Shown here in pieces: positions 1-10,189 of a stretch of DNA of 64,000 bases. Within the stretch, counting starts at the first letter, position 1, and each line of letters begins with the position of its first letter. The translations under genes and the position numbers were made by a program. Under the pieces are notes generated by a model. The model was not told the DNA's origin, searched no databases, and saw nothing but the letters and a program-made list of their open reading frames with translations. Source of the DNA: Chenopodium formosanum (taxonomy: Eukaryota; Streptophyta; Magnoliopsida; Caryophyllales; Amaranthaceae); assembly GCA_024500155.1 (NCBI GenBank), contig CM044858.1, positions 22,369,795-22,433,794 of the forward strand. Direction: 5' to 3'.

Positions 1-1397
1 CAATATCCAATTGTTGTGGTACAAAAAGGAAGGATAAAAGACAGAGTAGAAAGAGACTTTTTGATTAGACTAATGATTATTATTGGTATTTGTTTGTTAT
101 GGGCTTTTCTTAAGAGATGATAGCTGGAAATTGGCCACTCAACTGTTTCGTGTGGCTATTTATGTTGACGCAGAAATTCCACCCAGAACGTAGGCAATTC
201 CACTGGTAGTTGAAGTATCTCATACTATTATATAGATTGATTGGATGACAAGGAGTATATTTAGTAAGCAATCAGCTTTGTAGATAGAGTGCTGCATTAT
301 GCTCTTTACCAATACAAATTATGTATGTAAGCTGTATTCTCTTCTATAAGTTAGATTGGTCTGTTAGAGTTTAAATTAAGCGATCTAAGTATGAGGCGTG
401 GAATTAGAATGGTAAAACACAAATCTCATGTTTATTTAAGAAAATTTCAAACCATATCCCTAACTCACTGGATTTAGGGTTTAGAAATTAAGGATAGAAG
501 AGGGTATGACTCATATTATGCCTTAGTGTATCAAGAAAATTAATCATTCTCGAACGTGTTTGGGCCTTGGCTTAATACGTCTCATAATCTGATTTCGTGC
601 TTAGGTTTTTGACCCGATAAGTTCAATCAAGAGTATGTCGTGTGAATATTCTATTCCAACCGATTATAGAGTCCTCCAACAAGCTTAGAATCATTGAATA
701 ATTAACTACTCGTACGTAACATTTGAACCATTTATTGAAATAATATACTTTGCCGAAGGACCCAGGTCACTTTATGTCTTATCTTAAGCATAAGGTAAGA
801 TATATCAAAATTACTCTGAGTTTAATTGTTAAGTGCAAACGCTTAAATCATAATCCACCTGAGCATTACCATGTAATTTCATAGTTCTTCCCCTTTGGTC
901 TTGACCCTTTTCCTCCTTCTCTAATCTATGATTACCCAATGGACGATGAGAACGAGAAAAACGAAGAAGATTAATAGGGGTCTTTGCTTTTTATTGCTTT
1001 TATTGCTTTATTTTATTTTTTTTCGAATTTTTTCCATATAACCCTGAATTATTTTTTTTATTCACCATATACCCAAAAAAAAGTCAAATTTATCATATAC
1101 CCATGAGTTTCACAAAAATGTCACTAAATGTCCAAATGAAAATGACTAACGGACGTTAACTCTATAATCCCCCGTATTTTTAAATATTTTATAAATGAAA
1201 ATTTATTTTATTTATAATATTTATTTGTTATTTTTCATAATTTAATTTCAAAAGTTTCAAATTATTAATCTGGGTCAAAAATTATTTGAACAAATTATTT
1301 TATGCACCTTTATTCTACAATTTATGTCCAATCACACAAGCCTAACCCATTTGTTTACTTAATCGACCCATTATTTTTATGAGGCCCAATCTTTCTT
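1..1397. other. AT-rich non-coding stretch, no gene recognised
   Basis: I see no open reading frame of note and no recognisable domain. Around 1030-1120 the phrase ccatatAaccc/ccatatAccc occurs three times within about 80 bases in a T-rich context, the sort of degenerate sequence found at transposon ends. The rest is featureless AT-rich DNA. Confidence 0.5.
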
Positions 1398-2640
1398 TGT
1401 AACACCCCAATAATTCTCTCTTTAAACCTGTGAGGACCCTGAACAATATTCAAGAGAATTACTGGCGTGCTACCGCCACGTGTTCAAACGTTAAGGCTTT
1501 ATCAGAAAATAGCAGCGGAAAAACTAAATCAGTTATAAATAAGTTTCAAAACCAACGAATGAAACCAAATTAAGTCATACAACTTGGAACCATTAAGGCC
1601 CTTATTCAAAACCCAATAAAAGTAGTAAGTGATTAAATTCAGTGTTCAAATAAATTCAAACCCAAAAGAAATAGTGTCGAATAAAATCGAATTAAAATAA
1701 ATTCAAACTTGCAAAAGAAATAAAATGCAAACAACCAACTCTCTACTCAAGATCCCACAACCCTGATGAATGCTGCATGTGTAAGAACCTGTGATAATTC
1801 TGCTCCCCAATATTACAAGTGTAAAAATTGGATCGTCACAGGGTCATTGAAAAGCGAAGGCCATGACCAAAGAAAGACACACAAAGCACGCAATCAGCAA
1901 AGCTGAGTACATACAAGCTGCAAAATAAAATAAGAAATCCATAACATGCTACCAATAATCAATCATCATGCATCATTAAATTATAGACTCAACACACGAC
2001 TCAACTGTTTATATTGCTAAGACTCCATTAATTAATAATAGGTAAATCATTATTTTTATTCATTGGATTACGCAATAGACAAGGTTGTCCAACCCATGCT
2101 CCATTTGGAACATCAATAAAAGAAAAACCCCATGCCTCCTTTCGGAAACATCAATAAACATCCAACGACCACGGGCGCGACTCCGTGACCGTAGTTAGTA
2201 TGAGATCTCACCTAACTCCTAGTTTTGAAAAATATTTAAAATAAGAGACTCGTAGATCAGACGGCCTCGAGAAAAGTACACGGCTAATACCCCATGTACC
2301 CCAACCCCTGATTGTCATTACTCCAGAAGTGCGCCAATCCAGAGTTTTATTGCTCATCCATCTTGCACTTTACGTGATTTACAGGTTTAGACTTGGTGAT
2401 GACTCATATGCATAACAATACAATCAATCCAATATTAATTCAATCAAGTAAAACACCACAGACTAGTTTAATATTAAAAACACCAACAAAAGGAATTAAC
2501 CCTCTTGATTTTTTTTCCCTTCTCCAGAATATCCGTACCAAATTCCCCCTTGGTTTTTTCATTATTACAACCGAATATGCTTTTAATATAATCACAATGT
2601 CACATCAAGTGACAAGTATAAATATATATGTTTAAGTACT
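1398..2640 (+). repeat. Possible LTR-like fragment beginning TGTAACACCCC
   Basis: The stretch opens with TGTAACACCCC, a common start for plant Ty3/gypsy LTRs. It contains moderately GC-rich patches (about 1430-1510 and 2160-2340) unlike the flanking AT-rich DNA. I found no matching end, no target-site duplication and no primer-binding site, so this may be a truncated LTR or an unrelated repeat. The 80-residue open frame at 2393-2635 has no recognisable content. Confidence 0.28.
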
Positions 2641-3031
2641 AGGTTAAACCTCGTGCAATAGATGCTGTTCAAATTATTCCACATATATATTGAATAATTT
2701 AATATTTTAGAAAGTTTGGCTTATATTTGATGTAAAGAAAATGTAATAAATCCCATACAATCCCTTTTATAAAAGTTAAAATTTTTTTAACGAAAGGTTT
2801 ATTGTGGAAGTTTTTCTTTTTAGCAAGTATCATTAGAGGGAAAACTTTTAATAGCATGCTGCCAAGTGTTTCTTTTGGGTTCGCCTTTAGTAATATGTAA
2901 TAGATAGATTACACTTCCCTGATACGGCCAAGCTTTTTTTAAATGTTATACTTTCTTTTTTCGCGACAAGCTACATATTAATATTATATCTCTTCTCTTA
3001 TGATCCGATCCCTAACTAAACCCACATCTAC

Positions 3032-3033
<2 letters not shown>

Positions 3034-3082
<49 letters not shown>

Positions 3083-3094
3083 TATTATTATTAT
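3034..3094. repeat. (ATT)n microsatellite
   Basis: An almost uninterrupted run of TTA/ATT triplets. In minus-strand reading it lies just beyond the stop codon of the 173-codon frame at 3120-3641, where a non-LTR retrotransposon would carry its A-rich tail. Confidence 0.9.
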
Positions 3095-3119
3095 ATCTTA
3101 AAAACAAAAGTCATACAAC

Positions 3120-3641
3120 CTACAATAAATTAGTGGGAAGCCGAGATACAATCTGGGCCCCCACTCCTCTAGCTATAGCAAATCCTACCCTGGTGAAGAT
3201 ATGACCTGCAGCACGAGCCCCAATGTCTTGCGTCGTTGAGAACCTCTGAATCCGCTTCAGTAACGCAACAGCCTCCTTCTCTAATTCCCCAAGCAAAGAA
3301 AAGGAGAAGGGAATGAAACCATATCCAATCGCCTGACATCGAGCTTCATACTTAACCCGCTTCCGATGAGCAGCATCAGCCACAACCCGCCCAGGAATAA
3401 AGTCAGATAGCCCTGACTGTGTCAAAGGAGAAGACCCTATCAAATCAACACAGACATCGCGACCACGATCCCATGAATAAAGTAACACATCCGCAGGTCT
3501 GAGGGCCTCGTCGTTCCCTTCAACCAACCCAATGTCAACCTCTTTTCTCGCTGAAATCCCAGAATGATAGCAAACATCAACAAGGGTATCCACTATCCCG
3601 AACAACATTATGCCGATGTTTAATACCCACAATACCAGCAC
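3120..3641 (-). CDS. Retroelement-derived ORF, nuclease-like domain associated with plant reverse transcriptases
   Basis: This is an uninterrupted 173-codon frame, from the first ATG at 3641. Its central part reads RPADVLLYSWDRGRDVCVDL, followed by GSSPLT. The spacing of Asp in PAD and Asp in VDL, with hydrophobic strands around them, resembles the PD-(D/E)xK-like domain found C-terminal to some reverse transcriptases. I recall closely similar proteins (HSGISARKEVDIGL, EARCQAIGYGF, RAAGHIFTR) annotated across plants as reverse-transcriptase-like or auxilin-like hypothetical proteins, which I take to be retroelement ORFs. No RT core is present here, so this is a C-terminal fragment or a small free-standing copy. 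It is flanked on both sides by (ATT)n. GC content is clearly above its surroundings, and the open frame suggests a fairly recent arrival. Function in the host is unknown. Confidence 0.5.
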   Translation of the reverse strand: MLVLWVLNIGIMLFGIVDTLVDVCYHSGISARKEVDIGLVEGNDEALRPADVLLYSWDRGRDVCVDLIGSSPLTQSGLSDFIPGRVVADAAHRKRVKYEARCQAIGYGFIPFSFSLLGELEKEAVALLKRIQRFSTTQDIGARAAGHIFTRVGFAIARGVGAQIVSRLPTNLL

Positions 3642-3646
3642 AAGGA

Positions 3647-3713
<67 letters not shown>
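3647..3713. repeat. (ATT)n microsatellite, second copy
   Basis: A second ATT run begins six bases upstream of the minus-strand ORF at 3120-3641 and mirrors the run at 3034-3094. The ORF thus sits between two copies of the same triplet repeat, in the same orientation. Confidence 0.9.
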
Positions 3714-4594
3714 TCACTTTTTAATAAATTATTATTAACAATATTATATTTCTTTTACAATTTTTCAATACTCTAAGTACCCTACTTACCTTTTATTTTA
3801 TTTAAATCAATTAATTTGCTTAAAACAAAATACAATCAAAATGTAACACTAAAAAAACACGGAGGGAGTATATAACATGATCATAAACAGATAAACTGAT
3901 ACTCCCTTTAAGCGCTTCATTGATACCTTTTACACAAATTAAACATGACCGGACTAGGCCAAATGTTAGTATAGTCTTGTTAATTACTTCATCTTTTAGT
4001 TGACACGTTTCTTTAGACGCGTTTGTCAATGCACTTATTCAATCATTAATATCTTTAATTATCGATAAGCAAAAATTATAAAAAGTTGATACTTTGAAAG
4101 TATATAACATGATGAATGTAACAAGATCCCACAGGACTATATTTTTCATTATGTATAGAGCACAAAATACGGTCAAAGGAAGGTGGATGAATAGTGCTAA
4201 TGTAAAAACGTGTCAATTAAAAAGAAACAGAGGTAGTATATACTTTATACTTATTGATCAAAATTCTACATCGGCACATGTGCCCAACCAAAATAGAAAA
4301 CATAAATAAAAACATAGGGAATAATATTACTCTCATAACCTAGAGGTAGGGATAATGTATAGTTGACGTTACCTGGTTGAGGATTGGTGTGTGGTAGATT
4401 TCATTATAAAATTCATTTTGTCAATTACTTTGAGCTTGCTACCAGACGTATTTCAATAAATCATTAACACAGTTGTCTGAAAAAAAAAACCCTTGGATTG
4501 CACCACAAGGAACTCAACTATAAGAAATTCTGGTAAACACAAACGAAGACATTCGTCAAATCCACTACTTCATATTCTTCAAACTACACATTAA
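3714..4594. other. AT-rich non-coding DNA with Stowaway-like ends
   Basis: No gene is seen. ACGGAGGGAGTA at about 3860-3871 and ACAGAGGTAGTA at about 4225-4236 look like ends of Stowaway-type MITEs (canonical end CTCCCTCCGT with TA duplication). I could not find convincing partner ends, so complete elements are not called. Confidence 0.35.
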
Positions 4595-4806
4595 GGGTTT
4601 GTTCTCATTGACTGAACTGAACTGAACTGAACTCAGCTGAACTGAAATGAACTGAACTGAACTGAGCTGAACTGAACTGAACTGAAATGAATATTTTATA
4701 AGAGAAGGAAATTAGGAGCTGAACTGAACTGAACTGAACTGAATTGAGCTGAACTGAACTGAACTGGACTGGACTGAACGGAATTTCAACGTAAGAGAAC
4801 AGGGCC
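4595..4806. mobile_element. Tourist/PIF-Harbinger-like MITE filled with a GAACT pentanucleotide array
   Basis: The ends are imperfect inverted repeats (GGGTTTGTTCTC at left, GAGAACAGGGCC at right), flanked by TAA at 4592-4594 and TAA at 4807-4809. A 3-bp TAA/TTA duplication is typical of PIF/Harbinger MITEs. Nearly all the interior is a degenerate array of the pentamer GAACT with variants (GAGCT, GAAAT, GAATT, GGACT). It is broken only by an AT-rich patch at about 4688-4718. The element has no coding capacity. Assignment rests on TIR and TSD only. Confidence 0.6.
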
Positions 4807-4924
4807 TAACTATATGGAACAGAGGAGAGTGCCTTGAAGTACATATACTACATTAATACGCACAAAACCTCTAACGCGGATGAGCAATTTAGAATTTTAA
4901 TATTTGTGAACAAATGCAAATCAG

Positions 4925-5173
4925 TTGGGTCTCATTTTCCCCTTGGGAAGTGTGCCCTTTCTAGGGTTTGATGACCTAGGGAAGGGCACGCCGTTTTTTC
5001 AGGGGCCCTTTGGGATTTGGGCCTTGAAAGCCGCCATTCCCAGGGGTCAGCATATGCTTGACCCGTGTCACCATCTAGAAGGTCCAAACTGGCGCCCCTT
5101 CCAGTGACATGTGTCAGGCTCTGATAGGGCCACTTGGAGGGGTATAAAATACCCAAATCATTTGCCCCTAACA
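4925..5173 (-). mobile_element. 5' part of a Tat-type 3' LTR, minus orientation
   Basis: Read on the minus strand, the fragment starts TGTTAGGGG at 5173 and goes on to GGGTATTTTATACCCC. That is the same opening layout as the Tat LTRs at 30645 and 48647 (TGTTTAGGGTAA...TTACCCC). Further in it shares GGGCC...AAGGCCCAAAT and the CCTAGGTCA / GGGCAC segment with the LTRs at 30645 and 59402. It is cut off near 4925, before any LTR TATA box. It is probably the 3' LTR of the element whose antisense gene runs plus-strand from 5304. Confidence 0.6.
4952..4989. repeat. GTGCCCTT...AAGGGCAC hairpin in the Tat LTR
   Basis: GTGCCCTT at 4952-4959 and CTAGG at 4961-4965 pair with CCTAG at 4975-4979 and AAGGGCAC at 4982-4989. 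This gives a 13-bp stem with one small bulge. It lies at the position where the sister Tat LTRs carry TAGGTCA/TGACCTA inverted motifs. Confidence 0.55.
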
Positions 5174-5303
5174 GGGGACACGCGCTTGCTACGTGCTGCC
5201 TGTGACAGGTTTTGGGCTATGAGCGGCTGATTTATTGTTTTTTTTTTTTTGCCAGTTACCATGGGCGAATCTCAAGATTTTTACTCTAGATTCTTTACCC
5301 TTT

Positions 5304-5313
5304 CTATAAATAG
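5304..5313 (+). promoter_or_regulatory. TATA box of the antisense gene
   Basis: CTATAAATAG is followed by a leader and then, at about 5484, a GT that could open a 5'-UTR intron. It stands 131 bp from the start of the minus-oriented LTR (5173) and fires away from it. The second Tat 3' end has the same layout, with TATA at 30499-30508 and the LTR at 30645. Confidence 0.6.
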
Positions 5314-5656
5314 GGGGTTGACTCCCCTCATTTTTTCACACATTTGTGAATCTTAAGAGAATCTACAGCCTTTGACTTCTGAACTCTTGACTCTTTATTT
5401 GCAAGAATCCGACAGTCGTCCGCCAGTCCGTCTGTAAACAGACGTCCAAGCTTCTTTTAGTCGTCTCCTTATTACTCTTTAAAGGTAACCGCCTGCTTCT
5501 TTTCCTTCTTTTTTTTACTTTTTCCTTGCTTTATTTTTTAAAATGGTTTCACTGGGGACGGCTGAATCTAGAACTAGCGGTGCCGAATGCTTGTTCATGA
5601 ACCCTGCTTTGCGAACTTCTCCGAATTCGACCGTTTTTGTTTCAGTGCAGGACACT

Positions 5657-7769
5657 ATGACCAGAACCAAGAGAACTACCAGGTAATATAACTCGGATGG
5701 TTCTTTCTACCATTCAGAGGGGTCCACAATCTATTCAGACGGCTCCCTTAGGGTGCATGTCTATGAGCTTCGAGACCATCCTCCAAATCCTTCTTCTGAC
5801 CCTCCTCCAACTCCAACCTATAACCATTCCACAAACTCTAGTGGTACCCAGTGATAAATTCAATACTGTGGGAGGCCGAAAATCAGTCGAGACCCGAGCC
5901 TTCTAGACAAGCGTCGGAGGAGAGATTGAGGGAGGACCCTACTGGCACCAGCTGACAGTCCCTTAGCTCTGGAGAGAGCTCTGATGACGATTCGGCCTCG
6001 TCATCTTCTGAAGGTGCCTCCGTTGATTCGGAGGAGGCACGAGCTAAGATAAACACTGTAAGGAAGTCCTTGTCAGGGAAAAGGATGAGGGCTGGGCCGA
6101 GCAGCATGCTACTCACCGCCAGGAACGTTCTCCCTATTATCATCATGTTCCCAAGAGCAAGCGGAACAAAATGACGTCCGACCTTGCCAAGCTTCAACTT
6201 AAGCATGTCATGGGACATGGCTACACTCTCACCGTGCCGGATAAGGATGACACGGTCACCTTGCCCAGCATGGCCAGCTATCATGATGAAGCCTTTGGTT
6301 TCTACGAGGCGACCATTCAGGCGGGACTGCGCTTCCCTCTCTAACCGGCAGTGGAGAGAATTTTGGATGGATACCAACTAGGTATCTGGCAATTAGTCCC
6401 GAACTCATGGATCAATATAATTGGGTACGTTGCCGTATGTGAAATACTGCAGGTGGATCCCAGCTTTGAGGCATTCGCCCACATGCACTACCTCAGCCGA
6501 GCGCCGAAAATAGGCGGCGAAGGCTAGTACACCTTGTCCACTTGCAAGGGGTACATGATGGCAGTCGACAAGGAGTCCAGGTTGAAGGACTGGAGAAAAA
6601 AGGTCTACATAGTCCACTCCTCTAAGCACCGGTTGAATAAACTATATAATAGGTGGAATATGGATCCGCCCCTCTTGGCTGGAAAGAGTGCTTTGCTGCC
6701 TCTCCCTAGGCGAGCCTAGGAGGAGATCTTTGATAGGGGCTTATTCAAATTGTCTGTTCGGACCAACGAGCAGGGGGAGAAGGAAGTCACCCCCAAAGTT
6801 ACATTCCCCAATAGAAGTGGCTTTCAGATGGGGTGTACTTGGCTGCTTGCGGCCTGAGTACTGAGATGCCGAGAGGTAGTCGACCGTTTGTTATTGTTGA
6901 TGCTTTAGCTGTTTATCAATGTTTGTTTGTAGATTTGTAACTCTTGTTTCTTTGTGTAGACAAAGCTATGGAAAAGCTCTCGGCCTGAAGGAAGTCGGCT
7001 GCACTTTCTGCAGTGATGTACCGTTCGAACGTTCTCAAACGGACGAACAAAGACCAAAAAGCTAGCGGAACCCCCAAGGTATGTGTTTATCACACTTGTC
7101 TTTTTTAGCAAGGTTCTTCCGCATGTTTTCTAACGTCTCTTTGTTGATGCAGGGTGGTTCTATCAAACCCTCTCCCTCCAAACCATCCGACCCAAAACTG
7201 TAAAAGTTTGGGGCAGGAGATGTGAGTGCTTCTGGCAAGTCCAGAAAACACATTGCTCACAAACCAAAGAAGATAGGTGACGGCTCCCGTCTCGATGCTG
7301 ATAGGGTGATCAGCAAGCCGGATGCCCCAAAGGCATCAAAGGGTGGCTTAAAGCCACCCACCTATGCTGCTGGTTCAGCAAGAGATAGGAAAAAGCATGT
7401 CAAGGAGGATGAGGAGCAGCCGGAGGGTGAGGGCTACTTCCCCTTTAACATTTTTATATAGATAGGGACCATTCGGCCTTTCCTTAATCCATGTTATCTT
7501 TATTTGCGCAGCTCCCATTCAGAGGCTGACTGTTGTCAAGATGGCCCGGGAGATGTTGCGGACGCTTGATCCGGATGACAGGACGTATGTTCGAGGGGTC
7601 AGCACCCTGAACTTGGATGCCATCTTGGGGAACCTCTGTGAGGTATAAAGTTAGCATGAATTCTTACAATTCAAATGCCTATCCGCCATATGCTAACCAT
7701 CCGTCCCTTTGACCAAATGAAGGCTATGCTGCGCGTACATGGGCTTAGAAAGCCCACCCGGGATAAGTC
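5657..7769 (+). pseudogene. Antisense extra gene of a Tat element (putative gypsy-type transposon family), decayed
   Basis: The first codons (ATG at 5657, MTRTKRTT) align with the start MVQTKQTT of the minus-strand homologue at 28479-30133. At about 6300 the translation reads FYEATIQAGLRFPL and then GYQLGIWQLVPNSW, the hallmark of the Pfam 'putative gypsy type transposon' domain (PF04195). In-frame stops and frame changes occur throughout, for example TAA in codon 10, a stop right after AGLRFPL, and one at about 6523. Plant-type introns seem retained (GT at about 7079 to AG at 7152; another before 6961). Such genes are known as extra, often antisense, ORFs between pol and the 3' LTR in Tat retrotransposons. 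The tail is cut at 7770 by an LTR. Confidence 0.62.
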
Positions 7770-7871
7770 TGATCCCTACAGATAGTAAGAAGATTTGAGA
7801 GAGATTAGAGATTTCTGAATTTAGGGTTTAGAATTCTGATTTTTCTGTGTCTTTAGTGATGAACGAAGACC

Positions 7872-7882
7872 CCTTTTTATAG
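7872..7882 (-). promoter_or_regulatory. LTR TATA box
   Basis: The complement reads CTATAAAAAGG, followed in transcription order by a CT-rich leader with TCTCTC. It lies about 35 bp downstream of the palindromic block at 7913-8022. Confidence 0.5.
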
Positions 7883-7912
7883 GCGTAGGAATCTAGGTTA
7901 AGGGTTTTAGAT

Positions 7913-8022
7913 CCGCGGCGTCAGGTGGCGCGCGCAACTCTATGAGTCGCACTGGGGCGCCGCGCGCATCTCACTGAGTCATGCGCGCCAGGCGCGCGCA
8001 ACTTATTGAGTTACACTGGTTT
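7913..8022. repeat. Palindromic GC block, GCGCGCAACT...AGTnGCGC type
   Basis: Repeated GCGCGC, CAACT and GAGT(C/T) elements form overlapping imperfect palindromes (GGCGCGCGCAACTC / ATGAGTCGCACTGG / GCGCGCATCTCACTGAGTCATGCGCGCC). The block is strikingly GC-rich against AT-rich flanks. A related block lies at 9870-9972 in the internal region of the same element. Confidence 0.7.
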
Positions 8023-8098
8023 GCGGTTTGCCTTATACAAAAACGCGTTTTTAAAACTTCCATAACTTTTGATTGCAAAGTTGGATTTAGGCGTGTAA

Positions 8099-8119
8099 GA
8101 TATCATTGGAAAGCTCTTG
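8099..8119 (-). promoter_or_regulatory. Conserved LTR motif GAGCTTTCCAATGATA
   Basis: The complement contains AAGAGCTTTCCAATGATATC. The same 16-mer occurs at 41931-41946 in an LTR of a different family, also 70-80 bp upstream of the palindromic block. I recall similar 'GAGCTTTCCAA' strings in many plant LTRs. Its role is unknown. Confidence 0.45.
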
Positions 8120-9087
8120 ATGTCTACTTTCCAATGCCATTAGATATAGTTTAAAATCTATTGTGGATCAAAAGTTATGGCTGTTGGAGTGCAAGGGTGT
8201 CAGTTTTGGGCTCGATTTAGTGTTTTGATCATTACTTCTTGTTTTGGCTCGGAATTGGGCTTATAATATACCGTTGGAAAGCTATTAAAAGGGCTATTGA
8301 TTTGTATAGGCCTTGCATGGGAATTTAATGGTTGGTTTATCTGTTTGGCTTGGTTTTCAACAATGTAGGTTCCATTGGATCCAATCATTGCATTTGACGC
8401 ATTTGGGTCCGTTATTAATCTAGTTTAAACATGTATGAACACGTTTAGGCCTAATTAGTAATCAGAAAAGGATCTAAGATAACTTGGTTTCAAATATGGG
8501 TTTTAACTTACTTCATAATGCTTTACGTAGTCCATAAACAATTCAACTTTGATCTAGCATGAAGAACGGGTTTTTGAAACATCATCGCACTCCCTTTTCG
8601 GGACAAGAGGCCAAAAGTAGGTGTCTACAGTTAGCCCCCACTTTGATCGAGTCTAGAATAGAAGATGATCAAAGTAGTCAAGGAAATAAATCCGAGACTC
8701 ATTCTGCGAAGTTCTCTAAGGATAGAGAATCTTTCAGTAATGTTTTAGGATGCTGAAACGATCCTTGATTTGCTAAGTGTTTGAAGCAAGTAGCTATTAA
8801 GGCTAGAAAAAGTTTTTCCTAGTCTTAACGCGCTAAAGAATCTAGATTGATCCTTTGCAATTTTAGAACGCTTTTACAAGTAAAGGTCTTCTAGGTGATG
8901 TCAAGTCATGAGAAGAGATCGGTTTTAAAAAAGAATAAAAGGGGATGATTTCCTCTCAATCGTGTCATCGTTGGTCTAAAGTCCCTCGATATGTCATTGA
9001 AACTTTAGCCTGACTTTAAAAAAGTAAAAAGATGAAAAAGGTGTTTTTCGGTATTCGAGCCGAAACTGTCCGGTATTTGAGCCGGAT

Positions 9088-9226
9088 GTCCATAAGATAG
9101 AAATACATGTCTTAGGACTGGAGGCATATATCCAAATCCAGTGAGAGGGAAGAAAGTCAGCAACTCTCTCAGCTGTTTTGTCCACAAGATGAGTACACGT
9201 GTCTCAAGACTAGGGGCACGTGACTA
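9088..9226. repeat. Two-copy tandem repeat, period about 92 bp
   Basis: The phrase GTCCA(T/C)AAGAT...CATGTCTTAGGACTGGAGGCA at 9088 recurs, diverged, at 9180 as GTCCACAAGATGAGTACACG...CTCAAGACTAGGGGCA. Short tandem repeats near the 3' UTR are common in Tat-type elements. Confidence 0.5.
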
Positions 9227-9869
9227 CATAGGCGCGACATCGTCTTGTTGCTTCTTCATACAGGGGGTGGTCGGACACCCTAACTGTCCAGTAAGTTAGT
9301 AAGCTCACTAACTACCGTATTTGCTTCCATTCAAGAAGTGGTTGTTCCTGATGGTTCGGCGCGCCTGTTGACTCGTGAGCTAACGCCTACAGTAATTCTC
9401 TACCTTTTAATTCCGAGAGGTAGATCTCGCAAAGCTTGGGCTGAAGTGAAATTTTACGCAACACCAACGCCGTACAATTTTGCGTCGTACGATACGCCAT
9501 TTGCATTTTTACGTTGCATGAAAACGCCTTCCTTTTTGGTTCGGGCGTGAAAAAAGAAGAAAAGTCGGACATTTGTAATGTCAGTACAGTAAAATGATAA
9601 ACCTGTATATGGTTGCTTTTACATAAAGCACCACCACGAAAAGTCTTAAGGCACTCTTACAAAAAACGTTCAAAACGTATGCTTAGGGAAGGCACAAAGC
9701 ATAGTGTGAATGCAAAATGATGCAAAAAACTAACAAAGAAGAAAATAAAGTACAGAATGCAAAGCAATTTAAAAGATTTTGATAATTTGCGCGCCATTAC
9801 GTCTAATAACGAGCAAAACCGTTGAAAAATGATCAAACGGATCAAAATCTGGATACCGGTCATTTTAGT

Positions 9870-9972
9870 GACCAGTATCCGTGCGCAACTCAGTTGGTCG
9901 CACTGGCCAGGCGCGCGCATCGTTCTGAGTTGCGCTGGTCTGTCACGCGCAACTAATTCAGTTGCGCGCGAC
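9870..9972. repeat. Second palindromic GC block of the same type as 7913-8022
   Basis: It contains GTGCGCAACTCAGTTGGTCGC, GCGCGCATCG, TTCTGAGTTGCGC and GCGCAACTAATTCAGTTGCGC; the last is a clean inverted repeat. In plus direction it is followed by AT-rich DNA and then cttctttctctctctaaaga, a leader-like CT stretch at about 10020. This suggests, without proving, that it sits upstream of an internal, antisense-directed promoter. Confidence 0.65.
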
Positions 9973-10189
9973 ATTTAAGTCAGCAAAAAGAGAATCGCTG
10001 AGTGCGATTTTTCATTTTCGCTTCTTTCTCTCTCTAAAGAGCTCGGATTTTCTTGTTTTTTGAAGCTAAAGGAAGTAGATCTCATCTGTTGTTCATATTT
10101 GCCATAATTCGTTCATTCTTGGCTGAACTTGGGCAATTTTCGAACCGTTAAACCCCAAATTTTGAATTTGGAGGATTTTTGATTCGACT

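Larger units (their letters stand above)
7770..8629 (-). mobile_element. LTR (minus orientation), TGTAGACACC family
   Basis: In minus-strand reading it starts TGTAGACACC at 8629, right after a purine-rich tract (complement of 8630-8644, AAAGTGGGGGCTAAC), and ends CTGTAGGGATCA at 7770. It carries a TATA box (GCCTATAAAAAGGGG, complement of about 7870-7884), a CT-rich leader, and a GC-rich palindromic block just upstream of the TATA box. Because the tract lies on the high-coordinate side, this is a 3' LTR and the internal region lies above 8630. No 5' LTR or coding domain was found. The start resembles that of the solo LTR at 50608-52223. Confidence 0.6.

Noticed and set aside
5883..6377. 164-codon minus-strand frame opposite the Tat antisense gene
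   Set aside because: The plus strand here encodes the recognisable PF04195-type segment, so the minus frame is its shadow.
9064..9226. CRISPR-like spaced repeats
   Set aside because: Only two diverged copies with a single spacer, in a plant genome; they are ordinary tandem repeats of a retroelement UTR.
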